Shown: positions 55,357 through 63,968 of the stretch, in pieces
Numbering within the stretch: the first letter of the stretch is position 1
How the letters are laid out: every line of letters begins with the position of its first letter
Origin: Paenibacillus_AB hodogayensis
GTDB lineage: Bacteria; Bacillota; Bacilli; Paenibacillales; NBRC-103111
NCBI RefSeq assembly: GCF_039536325.1
Contig: NZ_BAAAYO010000015.1
Span: 42,269 to 106,268, forward strand
DNA: 64,000 bases
Direction of reading: 5' to 3'
Made by a program: the position numbers and the translations under genes
Notes under the pieces: generated by a model
Database searches by the model: none
What the model saw: the letters and a program-made list of their open reading frames with translations, nothing else
Told to the model about the DNA's origin: nothing

Positions 55357-55746
55357 CTATAAGCTCTTCTCTTCAGTTCTCCAGCGATCGACATATACGT
55401 TTATAGCTTCCTCTGCAGACATTTGCTGAAGAAGCTCTTCGAACTTAAGAATGACGGCAGCTGTATCCACTGCATCCGTATATCCGACCTTATCGAAAGC
55501 ACCTATTAGGGTTCCTGCTGCTTGCCTCAAGTTGATTTTTGTGTACAAATTATAAGCTACATTTTCGATAAGTATGCTGCTAGTGGAAACAGCCGACTTT
55601 TGAATAATGGGGTCCTTAGTTTTCAAGAAAAATCGTATTGTTTCAAGATAATTTGCAAAACTATCTTCATGAGGAAGTTTATCAATATGATTGTCCAAAA
55701 TTGAAATCAATGACTCCACTTTTTCAGTATCATTTAATAATGACAT
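55357..55746 (-). CDS. Hypothetical helical protein, 129 aa
   Basis: Starts MSLLNDTEKVESLISILDNHIDKLPHED and is almost all helix. ATG 55746 is chosen because GAGGTGG lies just upstream; the frame continues to 55791 without a good site. It is followed by the RNase H-fold gene in the same direction 200 bases on. No family recognised. Confidence 0.55.
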   Translation of the reverse strand: MSLLNDTEKVESLISILDNHIDKLPHEDSFANYLETIRFFLKTKDPIIQKSAVSTSSILIENVAYNLYTKINLRQAAGTLIGAFDKVGYTDAVDTAAVILKFEELLQQMSAEEAINVYVDRWRTEEKSL

Positions 55747-56025
55747 GGGCCACCTCAATTCGTTATTATTTCTAGGCATGTCAACTAGCAATAACCACCA
55801 TAAATTTACATCAAAATATGAATTTTGGGAAGTATCGGGGTTGAAAGGACATTGGGGGAATTTGAGAAATACCAGTGCTAAAAACGAGTTCTAACTAATT
55901 TTTTTACATTTTCCTTTCGTGAATGCCTTGGGGCAGACTCGCATTCTAACATTGGAGCCACGCGGCACAGATTAACTTGTGGATGTTTTATTCCATGGAA
56001 TAATGTAAAAGGTTTTAGATATTTG

Positions 56026-56060
56026 AGAAACGAGCTGCGGTGCCGTCAGCTCGTTTCTTT
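56026..56060. terminator. Stem-loop in the 55747-56156 spacer
   Basis: GAAACGAGCTG and CAGCTCGTTTC arms with a 9-base loop. It can end the 56157 gene's minus-strand transcript. The rest of the 400-base spacer contains no gene I can support. Confidence 0.65.
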
Positions 56061-56156
56061 CCTGATATATTCATTTACTTCTGCACCGTGCCGTTCCACT
56101 AAAAGCAATAGAAGGCGCGACGGGAGAAGACCGGTCTCTGCAACCAACGCTTCTGT

Positions 56157-56444
56157 CTAAGAAAGAAATTGCCGGAACATCGGTTCGAGTTTGCGATAGA
56201 TTTCTCCTTCAATCTCGGTCCGAATGTCCAAATCGAGCTGCGTTCGATTCGTCGCCGGAAAGCTTCGGAACAGCTCCTCGCACGCGGCGACGGCCTCGGT
56301 CACAAGCGCGTCGAATCGGCTTTGCTTCGCGGCAGACAGTTTGCGGAACGCGTCATAGGCTTCCTGAAGATTATCCTGCTCTTCCCAATCCAATCCGCAA
56401 TGCGTAGCCAAGACGATATTATAAATCGAGACTCTATCGATCAT
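56157..56444 (-). CDS. Hypothetical protein, 95 aa, GC-rich
   Basis: A soluble helical protein (MIDRVSIYNIVLATHCGLDWEEQDNLQEAYDAFRKL...). No recognised family. The gene is GC-rich, unlike most of the element. The larger gene at 56728 lies 283 bases upstream on the same strand with similar composition, so the two may be a unit acquired together. Confidence 0.55.
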   Translation of the reverse strand: MIDRVSIYNIVLATHCGLDWEEQDNLQEAYDAFRKLSAAKQSRFDALVTEAVAACEELFRSFPATNRTQLDLDIRTEIEGEIYRKLEPMFRQFLS

Positions 56445-56727
56445 GTTGATCGCTCCTTCCCCCTACTTATCGTCACCGAATCGCTCGGTGCATAACAAAT
56501 CGGCAAGCAGCGGCTTCTCCGGGTCAGCGTCCGACTGGCAGGCACACAGCGCTTCGACTCTCGAACCGTAGCGACGTCATAGCGGCAAGCGCGACTACGA
56601 CGGGGGCAACAGGATGCCGCGGAGCCAGGCAGATCAGCCAGGCGTAGACGGTGAACAAGGCCGCAACGGCCATTTGGAATCGCTCAACGCAAACCCCAGA
56701 ATTCCTGCCAGTCATCTACGTACCGCC

Positions 56728-58614
56728 TTACCGACTGGTCAACCGCTCGTGGCCGTCGACGAACTTCCCTAGCCCCGCCTTCGCCATCAGCGCGCACTCC
56801 TCGCCGCTCGCTTCGGGCATGAACAACCGCAAAACAAACTTCCTTCGGGCTGTGTCAATGGAATACGCCAATAAGTAATACATCTCCCCGAATAGCCGAA
56901 GCCTCATCAACCGCGGCTCATCCGGTCCCGATAGCGGGCGCAGCATCGTCGATTCGATTTCGCGCACGATTGTTTTCGTGATCGCGACGGCTTCCGCCTC
57001 GCTCGTAAAATACGAGAACAGCCGCATCGTCCGCAGTTCGCAGGATAGCCCGGTCACGTTGGTCACGATGTGGTCGAATTGTCCCGCGGCTAGCACGATC
57101 GGCACGAACTCGTTCACGATCATCTGCGACAGCAAAAATTCGTTCCATATACGCATCGTGCTGAGATCGGGAACTTGCATCGCCTTCTGAATCATTCGGT
57201 TGCAGACGGAGCCGATGTCTAGCAGCAGCAAATACTCGTCCAGCAGCCCCTGATTAGTGTATATTCTCCGCTCTAGCTTGGTCGTCCAGACGAGCTGAAA
57301 CGCTTCTTCGACATTAAGCTGCTTCGTCATCTGCTTCAAAACGGAGGTCAACGTGTGCCGTTTCCCGTCTGCCAAGTAATATTCGTTCTTGAACGCGTAC
57401 TCGTCATCCCCCTCAGACAAGGAGTGGCTGAGCGCGATTTCCTGCAAGCAGCTAATCAGGAAGAGGGGGGTCAGCGCCTGCGGATGAAACCCGATCTTTT
57501 GCTTATTATACAGCTCCAGCAGCTCGGGAACGGCCGCCGCCTGCTTTAGCAAAAATTGCCGATGCTTTTCTGTTATTCGCTCCCCGGGGTAGACGAGCGG
57601 GGCGACGGCGTCCATTCGCTCCCGCATGAACGCCGCCGCGTCCGCGATGACGAAAGGGGCGAACGGGATCGGCTGTACTTCCTGTTTTCCGAGTTCCTCT
57701 GTCTGCTTCGAACCGGCTACGAAGCTCGTCACCCGATCGATGTCGTGCGTCCGGGCGATTTGCTTCAATTGGAGCACTCGCAAATAAAACGACTCCAGTA
57801 GCCGATTGTCCGACACCGGTTGCGGCTCGTCCAGTCGATCCAGCAGCCGCGTCGCGTAGTCCAATATTCGCCGCAGCTCCGCGATGCGGATATGCTTCGG
57901 CAGTTGCATGCGAGTCACGGCGGCGATTTGCAGAAGCTTTTCATTCCAAGCCATCGTCAGGTCGACGATCGCTTGATTGGCGATGACGGGAAACTGCGGT
58001 TCGATCGCCAGATGCACTTCCGTCAGCAGCTCCGTGACGACATGACCATGGACGCTCGTCTCGCCGAGGATGCTGCGGTCGACGTTTTCGAGCGACAAGT
58101 CGCCCAGCAGCTTCGTGACATTCACCTTGTCTCGGTGATGCTTTTCGATGCGGTACAATATTTTGAGCAGTTGGAACTCCTCGAACGTCTGACGCTTTCG
58201 GTACGGCGCGGTATCGAAGCCGACCCGCCGTTTCAAATTTTCGCGCAGCCCGCTCGTGCCGAACAGCTTGTTCTTGATGTTCGCGTCATCGTACTTCCGC
58301 TCGTCGTCCCAAGGCGTCTCTGCCAGCTCGTAGAACGTCTCGCACCTAATTTCCGCGATCAGATCGTTTGCCTCGATCGGCCGGCCGTCCCACCTCGCCT
58401 GCGGATCGAACCGCCCCCGCCTCCCCTCCGAAGCCGCGACAGGAAACCATTCCTTGCAGATATAGTAGTCCAAGGTGACGGAACCGCACTTGCATATCAC
58501 TTTTTCGTTTTTGAAATCGCCGTAACGCGGGTCGTCCAGAAACGAAGGGGCGTCCGGGTCGAGCCCGTGCTCACGCAGCCTCGTTTTCAGAATGTCGTCG
58601 AAAAATTGTTCCAT
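56728..58614 (-). CDS. Hypothetical protein, 628 aa, GC-rich
   Basis: Starts MEQFFDDILKTRLREHG at ATG 58614 behind a GGGGGGAAACG site. Near residue 38 there is a CKCG...YYICKEWF motif that may bind metal. The rest is a long helical protein without membrane segments, P-loop or known nuclease motif. I cannot assign a family. Host-like GC within an AT-rich element suggests separate transfer. No other gene lies within 480 bases upstream. Confidence 0.6.
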   Translation of the reverse strand: MEQFFDDILKTRLREHGLDPDAPSFLDDPRYGDFKNEKVICKCGSVTLDYYICKEWFPVAASEGRRGRFDPQARWDGRPIEANDLIAEIRCETFYELAETPWDDERKYDDANIKNKLFGTSGLRENLKRRVGFDTAPYRKRQTFEEFQLLKILYRIEKHHRDKVNVTKLLGDLSLENVDRSILGETSVHGHVVTELLTEVHLAIEPQFPVIANQAIVDLTMAWNEKLLQIAAVTRMQLPKHIRIAELRRILDYATRLLDRLDEPQPVSDNRLLESFYLRVLQLKQIARTHDIDRVTSFVAGSKQTEELGKQEVQPIPFAPFVIADAAAFMRERMDAVAPLVYPGERITEKHRQFLLKQAAAVPELLELYNKQKIGFHPQALTPLFLISCLQEIALSHSLSEGDDEYAFKNEYYLADGKRHTLTSVLKQMTKQLNVEEAFQLVWTTKLERRIYTNQGLLDEYLLLLDIGSVCNRMIQKAMQVPDLSTMRIWNEFLLSQMIVNEFVPIVLAAGQFDHIVTNVTGLSCELRTMRLFSYFTSEAEAVAITKTIVREIESTMLRPLSGPDEPRLMRLRLFGEMYYLLAYSIDTARRKFVLRLFMPEASGEECALMAKAGLGKFVDGHERLTSR

Positions 58615-59097
58615 CGCCGTTTCCCCCCATGAGTAGATGTTTGCTTGCTTAATCCCATCGTAGCGGAAAGTCCAGCACAAGTAAGTTATAAATAAGCCGA
58701 AAAAAATAATAACTGAGATACGGACCCCGACTAACCTCAGCCAGCCACTTTCGCTTCCGAAAGCGAAGAAGTCAGTGTAAATGCTAGACCCCCATATTTA
58801 ATATTGTCTGTGAGTGATTTTTCTGTGTTATTCTCCCATGGCTCAGTTTTATTAACACAGAGGCTTTCACAGATTAACCACTTAGCTCCTCGACACCGAA
58901 ATACTCATCTTGATTTATGTGGTGTGACATTGCATTGATCCGCGCGGGATCTTCATATTAGAAAGCACCACGTCGCTTAAATAAAGATTAACCCGAATAT
59001 AAAACCAGCAGCAGCATTGGACCGTAAAGTCCTAGACTGCCGCTAGTTCATTGAACTAATGTTCGCCGTTTAGTGAAATAGTTCACTGCTCAAAAGT
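58615..59097. other. Gene-free stretch of about 480 bases
   Basis: No open frame with a credible start and no clear hairpin or promoter pair was found. Short TTGAAC/GTTCA-type repeats near 59048-59088 are the only pattern and too weak to interpret. The base composition changes here from GC-rich to AT-rich, possibly a boundary between acquired pieces. Confidence 0.4.
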
Positions 59098-59133
59098 TAG
59101 AAAAACGGCTGCCATTTTGAGCTCAGCCGTTTT
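59098..59133 (-). terminator. Terminator after the coiled-coil membrane protein gene
   Basis: AAAACGGCTGAG and GCAGCCGTTTTT arms on the minus strand with T-run. Confidence 0.82.
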
Positions 59134-59149
59134 AATGCAAGTTCCCTAT

Positions 59150-60154
59150 TTATGTCTTTGGTTTAAACTGATGTGGGTTCATAGAGATTTGAGCCCCGAT
59201 AATACCATGTACCTTTTTTATATCCTTATAGGTGCTTTTCCACTCTTCGAATGAGTCATTAAGCGGATCTATAAATTCGTCTGTATCCTTATCAGCGTAA
59301 TCTTCCCATTCCAAGCGTCTCGCAGCCTGTTTCCAAAAAGAATCCTCAATTTCTTTTAAAGATTTTGTATTGTAACTGAGCTTTTCTTGGATCGTTTCGT
59401 CAGATCCTTCCTTTGTGACGTTCTCACCAAAAACCTCTGTAACCTTTACGAGCGCATATCCATAGTTCGGAAGTGTACCTTCAAGCCAGTATTCAAGGTC
59501 AGAAATCAATCTTATGGATTGGTTTACATCGTTCTCAAATGTACGTATAATCTCTGACCGCGATGCTTTGAGCTCTAAAAAATTCACATACTTCCCCAAT
59601 TGATCTATTCTCTCGGTTTCCTCGTCAAAGGCAGTTTTGCTTTTGTTTAAGCTGATTTGCAAATCTTGTGCTTCACGAATCGCCACGTTGAGATTGCTGC
59701 TAAGTTCCCTTACGGTTTCCATTTTTGTAATTGCTTCGTTTTTGAGTTGTTTCATTTCATCGAGCCGTTTCTCTACCTCCTCCAGCTTAGATGAAAAGGC
59801 CCTTCTGGAAACCCAAACGAAAATACCACCGAATAAGGTAAGTACAGCAACAATAACTGCAAGCAATGACAATAGTGCATTAATATTCCCTTCAAGCATT
59901 GCGATTCTCGACTTTTGAGTATCTATTAGTTGCTGGGTGATTTCTTCTTTCGTGAGGGTGTGCCCTTGCTGTTGAACCATTGCCTGCAGTTCTTCTTTGG
60001 TGGCCATGTCCATCTTGACTTTTTCCAAACTACTTTGTAATTGATCGTTCGTAACATAATTAGGTTCCGTTGCTGCATTGGCGTATAAACCCGCATGAAG
60101 GATATTAAATAAAATACAAAATGCCAGTATCTTAAGCTTCAATGTTTTATTCAT
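59150..60154 (-). CDS. Membrane-anchored coiled-coil protein, 334 aa
   Basis: Has an N-terminal signal-like segment (MNKTLKLKILAFCILFNILHAG), an extracytoplasmic helical part, a transmembrane helix near residues 94-116 (ALLSLLAVIVAVLTLFGGIFVWV), then a long coiled coil (about 120-205) and a soluble C-terminus of about 130 residues. ATG 60154 is taken because AGGAGATC lies just upstream. No family recognised. Proteins with a membrane helix and cytoplasmic coiled coil in defence islands can be sensors or effectors; that is speculation here. Confidence 0.65.
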   Translation of the reverse strand: MNKTLKLKILAFCILFNILHAGLYANAATEPNYVTNDQLQSSLEKVKMDMATKEELQAMVQQQGHTLTKEEITQQLIDTQKSRIAMLEGNINALLSLLAVIVAVLTLFGGIFVWVSRRAFSSKLEEVEKRLDEMKQLKNEAITKMETVRELSSNLNVAIREAQDLQISLNKSKTAFDEETERIDQLGKYVNFLELKASRSEIIRTFENDVNQSIRLISDLEYWLEGTLPNYGYALVKVTEVFGENVTKEGSDETIQEKLSYNTKSLKEIEDSFWKQAARRLEWEDYADKDTDEFIDPLNDSFEEWKSTYKDIKKVHGIIGAQISMNPHQFKPKT

Positions 60155-60377
60155 GTGATCTCCTAGATTCAATCGTTTCTCTGAGTGTATCAGGGTAGAA
60201 AAAGCCTGAAGGGAACAGCCCGGAGCCCATTCTTGTCCTCATCAAACATTACCACAAGCTGTTGATGACAGAATTTGTTTCACATTACTGATCGTTAGCT
60301 TTATTCCTTGAACACCATAACCTTTTCCCACAAAATAATGCGGCATTAAACAATATGGTTATTGCTTTTTAATACCA

Positions 60378-60656
60378 CTAAAAAAAAAGATTCTGGGTCA
60401 GATCATTGATGCGATTTATCAATGTACTGGGTAATTGAAAAATTGAAGGCTCATGTTCTTGCTCGAATTCAATGTCGTAAATGCCCAATACAGCTGTAAT
60501 CAGTGAAGTATTTCCTTCATCAAATTCTTGTTTCTCCACGTAAATTCTATATTGAAAGCCATTGAATTCTTCTTGAAAACACTCAAATTTCTCCAAAGCG
60601 CAAAGTCCGTCCGCGAAGTTACTCTCAATATATTGATGTAGCCACTTGATCTTCAT
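60378..60656 (-). CDS. Hypothetical protein, 92 aa
   Basis: Small acidic protein (MKIKWLHQYIESNFADGL...EFDEGNTSLITAVLGIYDIEFEQEHEP) with a strong AAGGGGGGC site before the ATG. Acidic and small, like many immunity or antitoxin proteins, but no family is recognised. It is the first gene inside the right end and is followed 220 bases later by the membrane coiled-coil gene on the same strand. Confidence 0.6.
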   Translation of the reverse strand: MKIKWLHQYIESNFADGLCALEKFECFQEEFNGFQYRIYVEKQEFDEGNTSLITAVLGIYDIEFEQEHEPSIFQLPSTLINRINDLTQNLFF

Positions 60657-60811
60657 AAGCCCCCCTTAACCCAAACATTTTTTCACGGAAGTTAATGTCC
60701 CTTAACTTTGAGAAAATCCAGATATGGGAGGGCTCCCACCAACTTCGTTTATCATTTTTATACACATGTTTAAGTAACTATAATGTTAGAAAAACAGTTC
60801 ATATGGTTGTA

Positions 60812-60840
60812 CCCCTATACATTTCGTCAAGTCACCATAA
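60812..60840 (-). repeat. Right terminal inverted repeat of the tmk element
   Basis: Minus strand reads TTATGGTGACTTG, three further bases, then AAATGT and TA, aligning with the left end (18 of 25 positions). Confidence 0.78.
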
Positions 60841-60846
60841 GCCCTC
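60841..60846. repeat. Right junction core (attR)
   Basis: GCCCTC (GAGGGC in tmk sense), last two codons of the host tmk remnant; partner of GCCTTC at 23213-23218. Confidence 0.75.
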
Positions 60847-60876
60847 GACCGTTATAAAAAAACCTTGGTTCGCCAC
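60841..60876 (-). pseudogene. tmk: Host thymidylate kinase, 5' portion (12 codons)
   Basis: GTG 60876, nine bases after GGGAGAA, begins a 12-codon remnant reading ANQGFFITVEG after the start. It is the normal N-terminus and first part of the P-loop. After GGC the element adds TTA TGG TGA, a stop. Upstream in-frame ATGs (60891, 60897) lack a good ribosome site. Placed 84 bases after the decarboxylase gene, the usual site of tmk. Joined to 22598-23218 it restores full-length host Tmk. Confidence 0.88.
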
Positions 60877-60960
60877 AAATCGTTCTCCCATCAGCATCAT
60901 TCTCGGCTTATAGTTCTATTCGCTTCATCTATTGCCATTTCCTGCTTTCCGTCGCCGGTT

Positions 60961-62421
60961 TTACGCAAACACGCGTATCGTCCGCAGCGAATTGTCGAAC
61001 CCGCCTTGAAAGCGCGCCCCCATATCGGCCAGGCTTTGCAGATAACGAACCGTCTCTTCTTCGATCCGCTCCCCGGCATACAGCGCCGGAATTCCCGGCG
61101 GATACGGGACGACCATCTCCGCAGCCAAACGGCCGACCGCATCGGATAATAAAACCTCACTCGCGGAACGAAAGCTGTCCATACCGAACGATACCGGCTC
61201 CGATATCGTTTGTTCCCGTATACCGGCCGCTTTGATTCGTTCCGGGCCTTTCATTACCCGATCGCGCAGTCCGTACTGGTCCGTAATGCTGCCGAGCGCG
61301 CTCACCAGCCGATCCGCGTCGGTACGCTCGGAAGCCAAGCTGAACACGAGCAGCACGTGACGGGGGTCAGCCATCTCGGTCATGATCCCTTGCCGTTCCA
61401 GAGCGTCCCTCAGCATAAATCCGTTCAACGTCTCCGTCGCATCGGAAATCGTCATCTTGAAAGGATCCTTCGTCTCATAAGCCGTCGCCGGACCGTTCGC
61501 AACGAGTCGGAACCAAGGCCATTCGCGCAGAGCGTTCTCTGCATGGCGGACTGCTTGCATCCCCATGTCCAGCCTTTCTCTACCCTCCGTCTGAAGCAAA
61601 TGCCTGCTGGCATCCAACGAAGCCATAATCGGATAAGAAGGACTGGAGCTTTGCAGCATGGCCAAGCACTGCTTGACACGCTGGCGATCGATCCGGCTGC
61701 CTTGCATATGCAGCATCGCTCCCATCGTCATCGCGGTCAGCATTTTATGCGTCGACTGCACGACCAAATCGGCGCCGGCGGCCAAGGCCGATTCCGGCAA
61801 AGCCGAATGAAAGCCGTAATGCGCGCCATGCGCTTCGTCTACCAGAAGCGGCATGCCGCAGCGGTGCGCCGTTTCCGCCAATATGCGCAGATCCCCGCCC
61901 ATACCGTAATAGTTCGGATTCGTGATCCATACTCCTTTGGCTTCCGGATAGCGCTGCAAGGCCTGCTCGAGCTCGGCAACGCCGATTCCTCCCGCCAATC
62001 CGGTGCTCTCGTCGGTGCGCGGGGCGATAAACACCGCTCTCGCTCCGGCAAGCATCAGTCCGTTCACTACCGATTTATGGACATTTCTCTGTACGATCAG
62101 CATATCCCCGGCCGAACACACCGACAGGATCGCCGCCAGATTGCCTACCGTACTCCCGTTTACCAAAAAGCAGGTTTCGTCCGCGCCGAAGCAAGCCGCG
62201 GCCAACTGTTGAGCCTCGCGAATCGCCCCTTCCGGGTGATGCAGATCGTCCAGTCCGGTAATCTCCGTCATGTCGATGGCCAGCAGTTCTTGAAACAGCT
62301 CCGCGCCGGGCGGCAGCGCCCGTCCGCCTTTGTGTCCGGGCACGTGAAAGCTTATATGTCCGCGCTGCGTTCCGTCCAGCAGTGCATGGAGCAGCGGCAT
62401 GTTGCATTCGAGATTGTCCAT
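60961..62421 (-). CDS. Orn/Lys/Arg decarboxylase family protein (YaaO/SpeA-like)
   Basis: A 486-aa PLP-dependent decarboxylase. The active-site region LVVQSTHKMLTAMTMGAMLH has the PLP Lys after SxHK; also FHVPGHKGGRALP near the N-terminus and LLVDEAHGAHYGFH. ATG 62421 follows GGGGGGAAACC and matches the family start; the frame to 62478 is not needed. Located between csfB and tmk as yaaO is in B. subtilis. Substrate (arginine or lysine) cannot be told. Confidence 0.92.
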   Translation of the reverse strand: MDNLECNMPLLHALLDGTQRGHISFHVPGHKGGRALPPGAELFQELLAIDMTEITGLDDLHHPEGAIREAQQLAAACFGADETCFLVNGSTVGNLAAILSVCSAGDMLIVQRNVHKSVVNGLMLAGARAVFIAPRTDESTGLAGGIGVAELEQALQRYPEAKGVWITNPNYYGMGGDLRILAETAHRCGMPLLVDEAHGAHYGFHSALPESALAAGADLVVQSTHKMLTAMTMGAMLHMQGSRIDRQRVKQCLAMLQSSSPSYPIMASLDASRHLLQTEGRERLDMGMQAVRHAENALREWPWFRLVANGPATAYETKDPFKMTISDATETLNGFMLRDALERQGIMTEMADPRHVLLVFSLASERTDADRLVSALGSITDQYGLRDRVMKGPERIKAAGIREQTISEPVSFGMDSFRSASEVLLSDAVGRLAAEMVVPYPPGIPALYAGERIEEETVRYLQSLADMGARFQGGFDNSLRTIRVFA

Positions 62422-62606
62422 CGGTTTCCCCCCTGCATGATCCTTTTTACAATACAGGAAAAAGCCCGATAAAAGCAAAAAAGCCTTCTCTATCGTCCAT
62501 CGACTTCAAGCTTGCAAAGTCGCTTTGGCGGTGAAAAGACTTCTGTATAAGTCGAACGAATGATGGGGAAGCCCGTTTCCAGGAAGTGATTTCGCACAAA
62601 AGAAAC

Positions 62607-62798
62607 TTAGGCGTTCATTCTATACCATATTTTGTTCATACGATGAATGAAAAAGGGGTATTTGGCGTCGAGCACATCGGTTTTGACCATTTCCGCTTCG
62701 CACTCTTCACATATAAATTCAGAGCAAATCAGGATCCCTTCCGGCTTCGGCTGATCGCATATGATACACGTATGGATAATCGTCTCTTCTTGTTCCAC
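62607..62798 (-). CDS. csfB: Anti-sigma-G factor Gin (CsfB)
   Basis: A 63-aa zinc protein with CIICDQPKPEGILICSEFICEECE (two CxxC pairs). Gin holds sigma-G inactive until engulfment. The start GTG 62798 follows AAAGGCGGTGA, a near-consensus site, five bases upstream; the 62807 GTG is too close to it. Sits next to the rRNA operon as in B. subtilis (rrnA-csfB). Confidence 0.88.
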   Translation of the reverse strand: MEQEETIIHTCIICDQPKPEGILICSEFICEECEAEMVKTDVLDAKYPFFIHRMNKIWYRMNA

Positions 62799-63111
62799 TC
62801 GATTCACCGCCTTTTCTCTACCAGTATGCCACATTTTCTAATCTCTTAAACTAGAGTAGGGATATTTTTTCCGTAAAGATTACCGTTACATCATATCGTA
62901 CCTTTGATGCGCCAACGACTTCAACCGCTTGATGGTGGATGCTTTAACATATGCCGCGTCTGGGCGAATGGTGCCAGGACAATTGCCGTACAGTATCGCT
63001 GCTACCAAAGAAAAAGCTTTTTCCCCCCAGCGGTTCCCTATATAATAGAAGAAAAAGGTTGGCCGTGCGTCCAGACAGAGCGGAAGACCTTCACGATCAG
63101 GAGGTTTTTCC

Positions 63112-63633
63112 TTGCATCAATTGGACAAAGACTCGACGATTTATAACTTCACGCTGATCAAAAAAGTGCGGCATCATCCGCTTGCGCTTCTGCTTTACGG
63201 CCTTCTTCCGCTTCCGTTCGCTCTATTGCTAATCTTAACCGGTTCACCATACGGCCTGCTCCCGATGAGCGGAGCGATCGTCCTGCTGCCCTTCTTGTAC
63301 AGCAGCCTGACCCGCTTGAACATGCGCCTGTCAAACATGGAACAACGAAACGACTGGACGTACCAATGGAAGTTCCCCTGGCTTGGCTTGCTGCCCTACC
63401 AGCATACGCCGTTCGGTATCGTCATCCGGCTGCACCATCAGCTGTTCTGGATCGGGCTGGCCCTTATCGGCTGTCTGTACCCTTGGCTCGGCTACTCGCA
63501 CTGGTTAGCGATGGCCGGCATCCATTTATGGTACATGGCACCTCGCTACTGGATCTTTTGGCGGCTGCGGCAGTCCAGGAAACCTGGATTATTGAAAATT
63601 ACCGCCCAAGACACATCCTTTTACACGCAATAA
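63112..63633 (+). CDS. Small membrane protein, 173 aa, unknown
   Basis: Start TTG 63112 directly after AGGAGGTTTTTC. About four hydrophobic segments (residues 24-42, 46-62, 102-122, 126-146) and an amphipathic, basic C-terminus. It faces away from the csfB-tmk operon. No family recognised. The upstream 62799-63111 shows nothing else supportable. Confidence 0.6.
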   Translation: MHQLDKDSTIYNFTLIKKVRHHPLALLLYGLLPLPFALLLILTGSPYGLLPMSGAIVLLPFLYSSLTRLNMRLSNMEQRNDWTYQWKFPWLGLLPYQHTPFGIVIRLHHQLFWIGLALIGCLYPWLGYSHWLAMAGIHLWYMAPRYWIFWRLRQSRKPGLLKITAQDTSFYTQ

Positions 63634-63845
63634 GCGAATCTCTTGAACTGGTGCTCACTCAGATCTAATCCAGTGTATGCAAGAAGGCACCCTGCGTTGC
63701 AGTTCAAGGGATCGGCCACTCCCATGGGTTCCGTTTAAAGTCTGACTTTGTACCAAGACAGTCCGCACAGGCTTCAGGAATACATTTCCGCGAGCTTGCT
63801 GCGGATTTTTTTGGCTGTAGAAGTTGAACGATAATACAGAAAGAA

Positions 63846-63880
63846 ACAAAAAAAGCCCGGTCGGCTTGGACTAGGCTTCT
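63846..63880 (-). terminator. Terminator of the rRNA operon
   Basis: Minus strand AAGCC-ta-GTC and GAC-cg-GGCTT arms, then TTTTTTT. It lies about 90 bases past the 23S end, with no 5S gene between. Bases 63634-63845 contain no gene. Confidence 0.8.
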
Positions 63881-63968
63881 TCAGCATATAGGAATTATTC
63901 CCTGAAAACTGAATGCGAAACGAAACGAGAAGTGCGAGTTGAAGGCTGGTTGGGTAACCAGCGGAAGT

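Larger units (their letters stand above)
23219..60840. mobile_element. Integrated element of about 37.6 kb inserted in the tmk P-loop codons
   Basis: Boundaries follow from the split tmk: joining 60841-60876 to 22598-23218 through the shared GARGGC restores one reading frame for dTMP kinase. The element's two ends are inverted repeats beginning TTAT, with GACTTG seven bases in. The left part carries three tyrosine recombinases, a TnpC-like protein and a replacement tmk. The cargo is a phosphorothioation/restriction island with accessory genes. GC content is clearly lower than the flanks except in 48178-53799 (intermediate) and 56157-58614 (host-like). It resembles Tn554-family and recombinase-in-trio elements in gene content. 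No relaxase or conjugation genes were seen. Confidence 0.9.

Noticed and set aside
56524..56715. A 63-aa hydrophobic minus-strand peptide between the 95-aa and 628-aa genes.
   Set aside because: It has a membrane-like stretch, but no ribosome-binding site and no similarity I can recognise; left out of the gene list.
23219..60840. Prophage or conjugative element.
   Set aside because: No capsid, tail, terminase, lysis, relaxase or type IV secretion genes were seen. The FtsK-like domain belongs to SspH and is not a stand-alone coupling protein.
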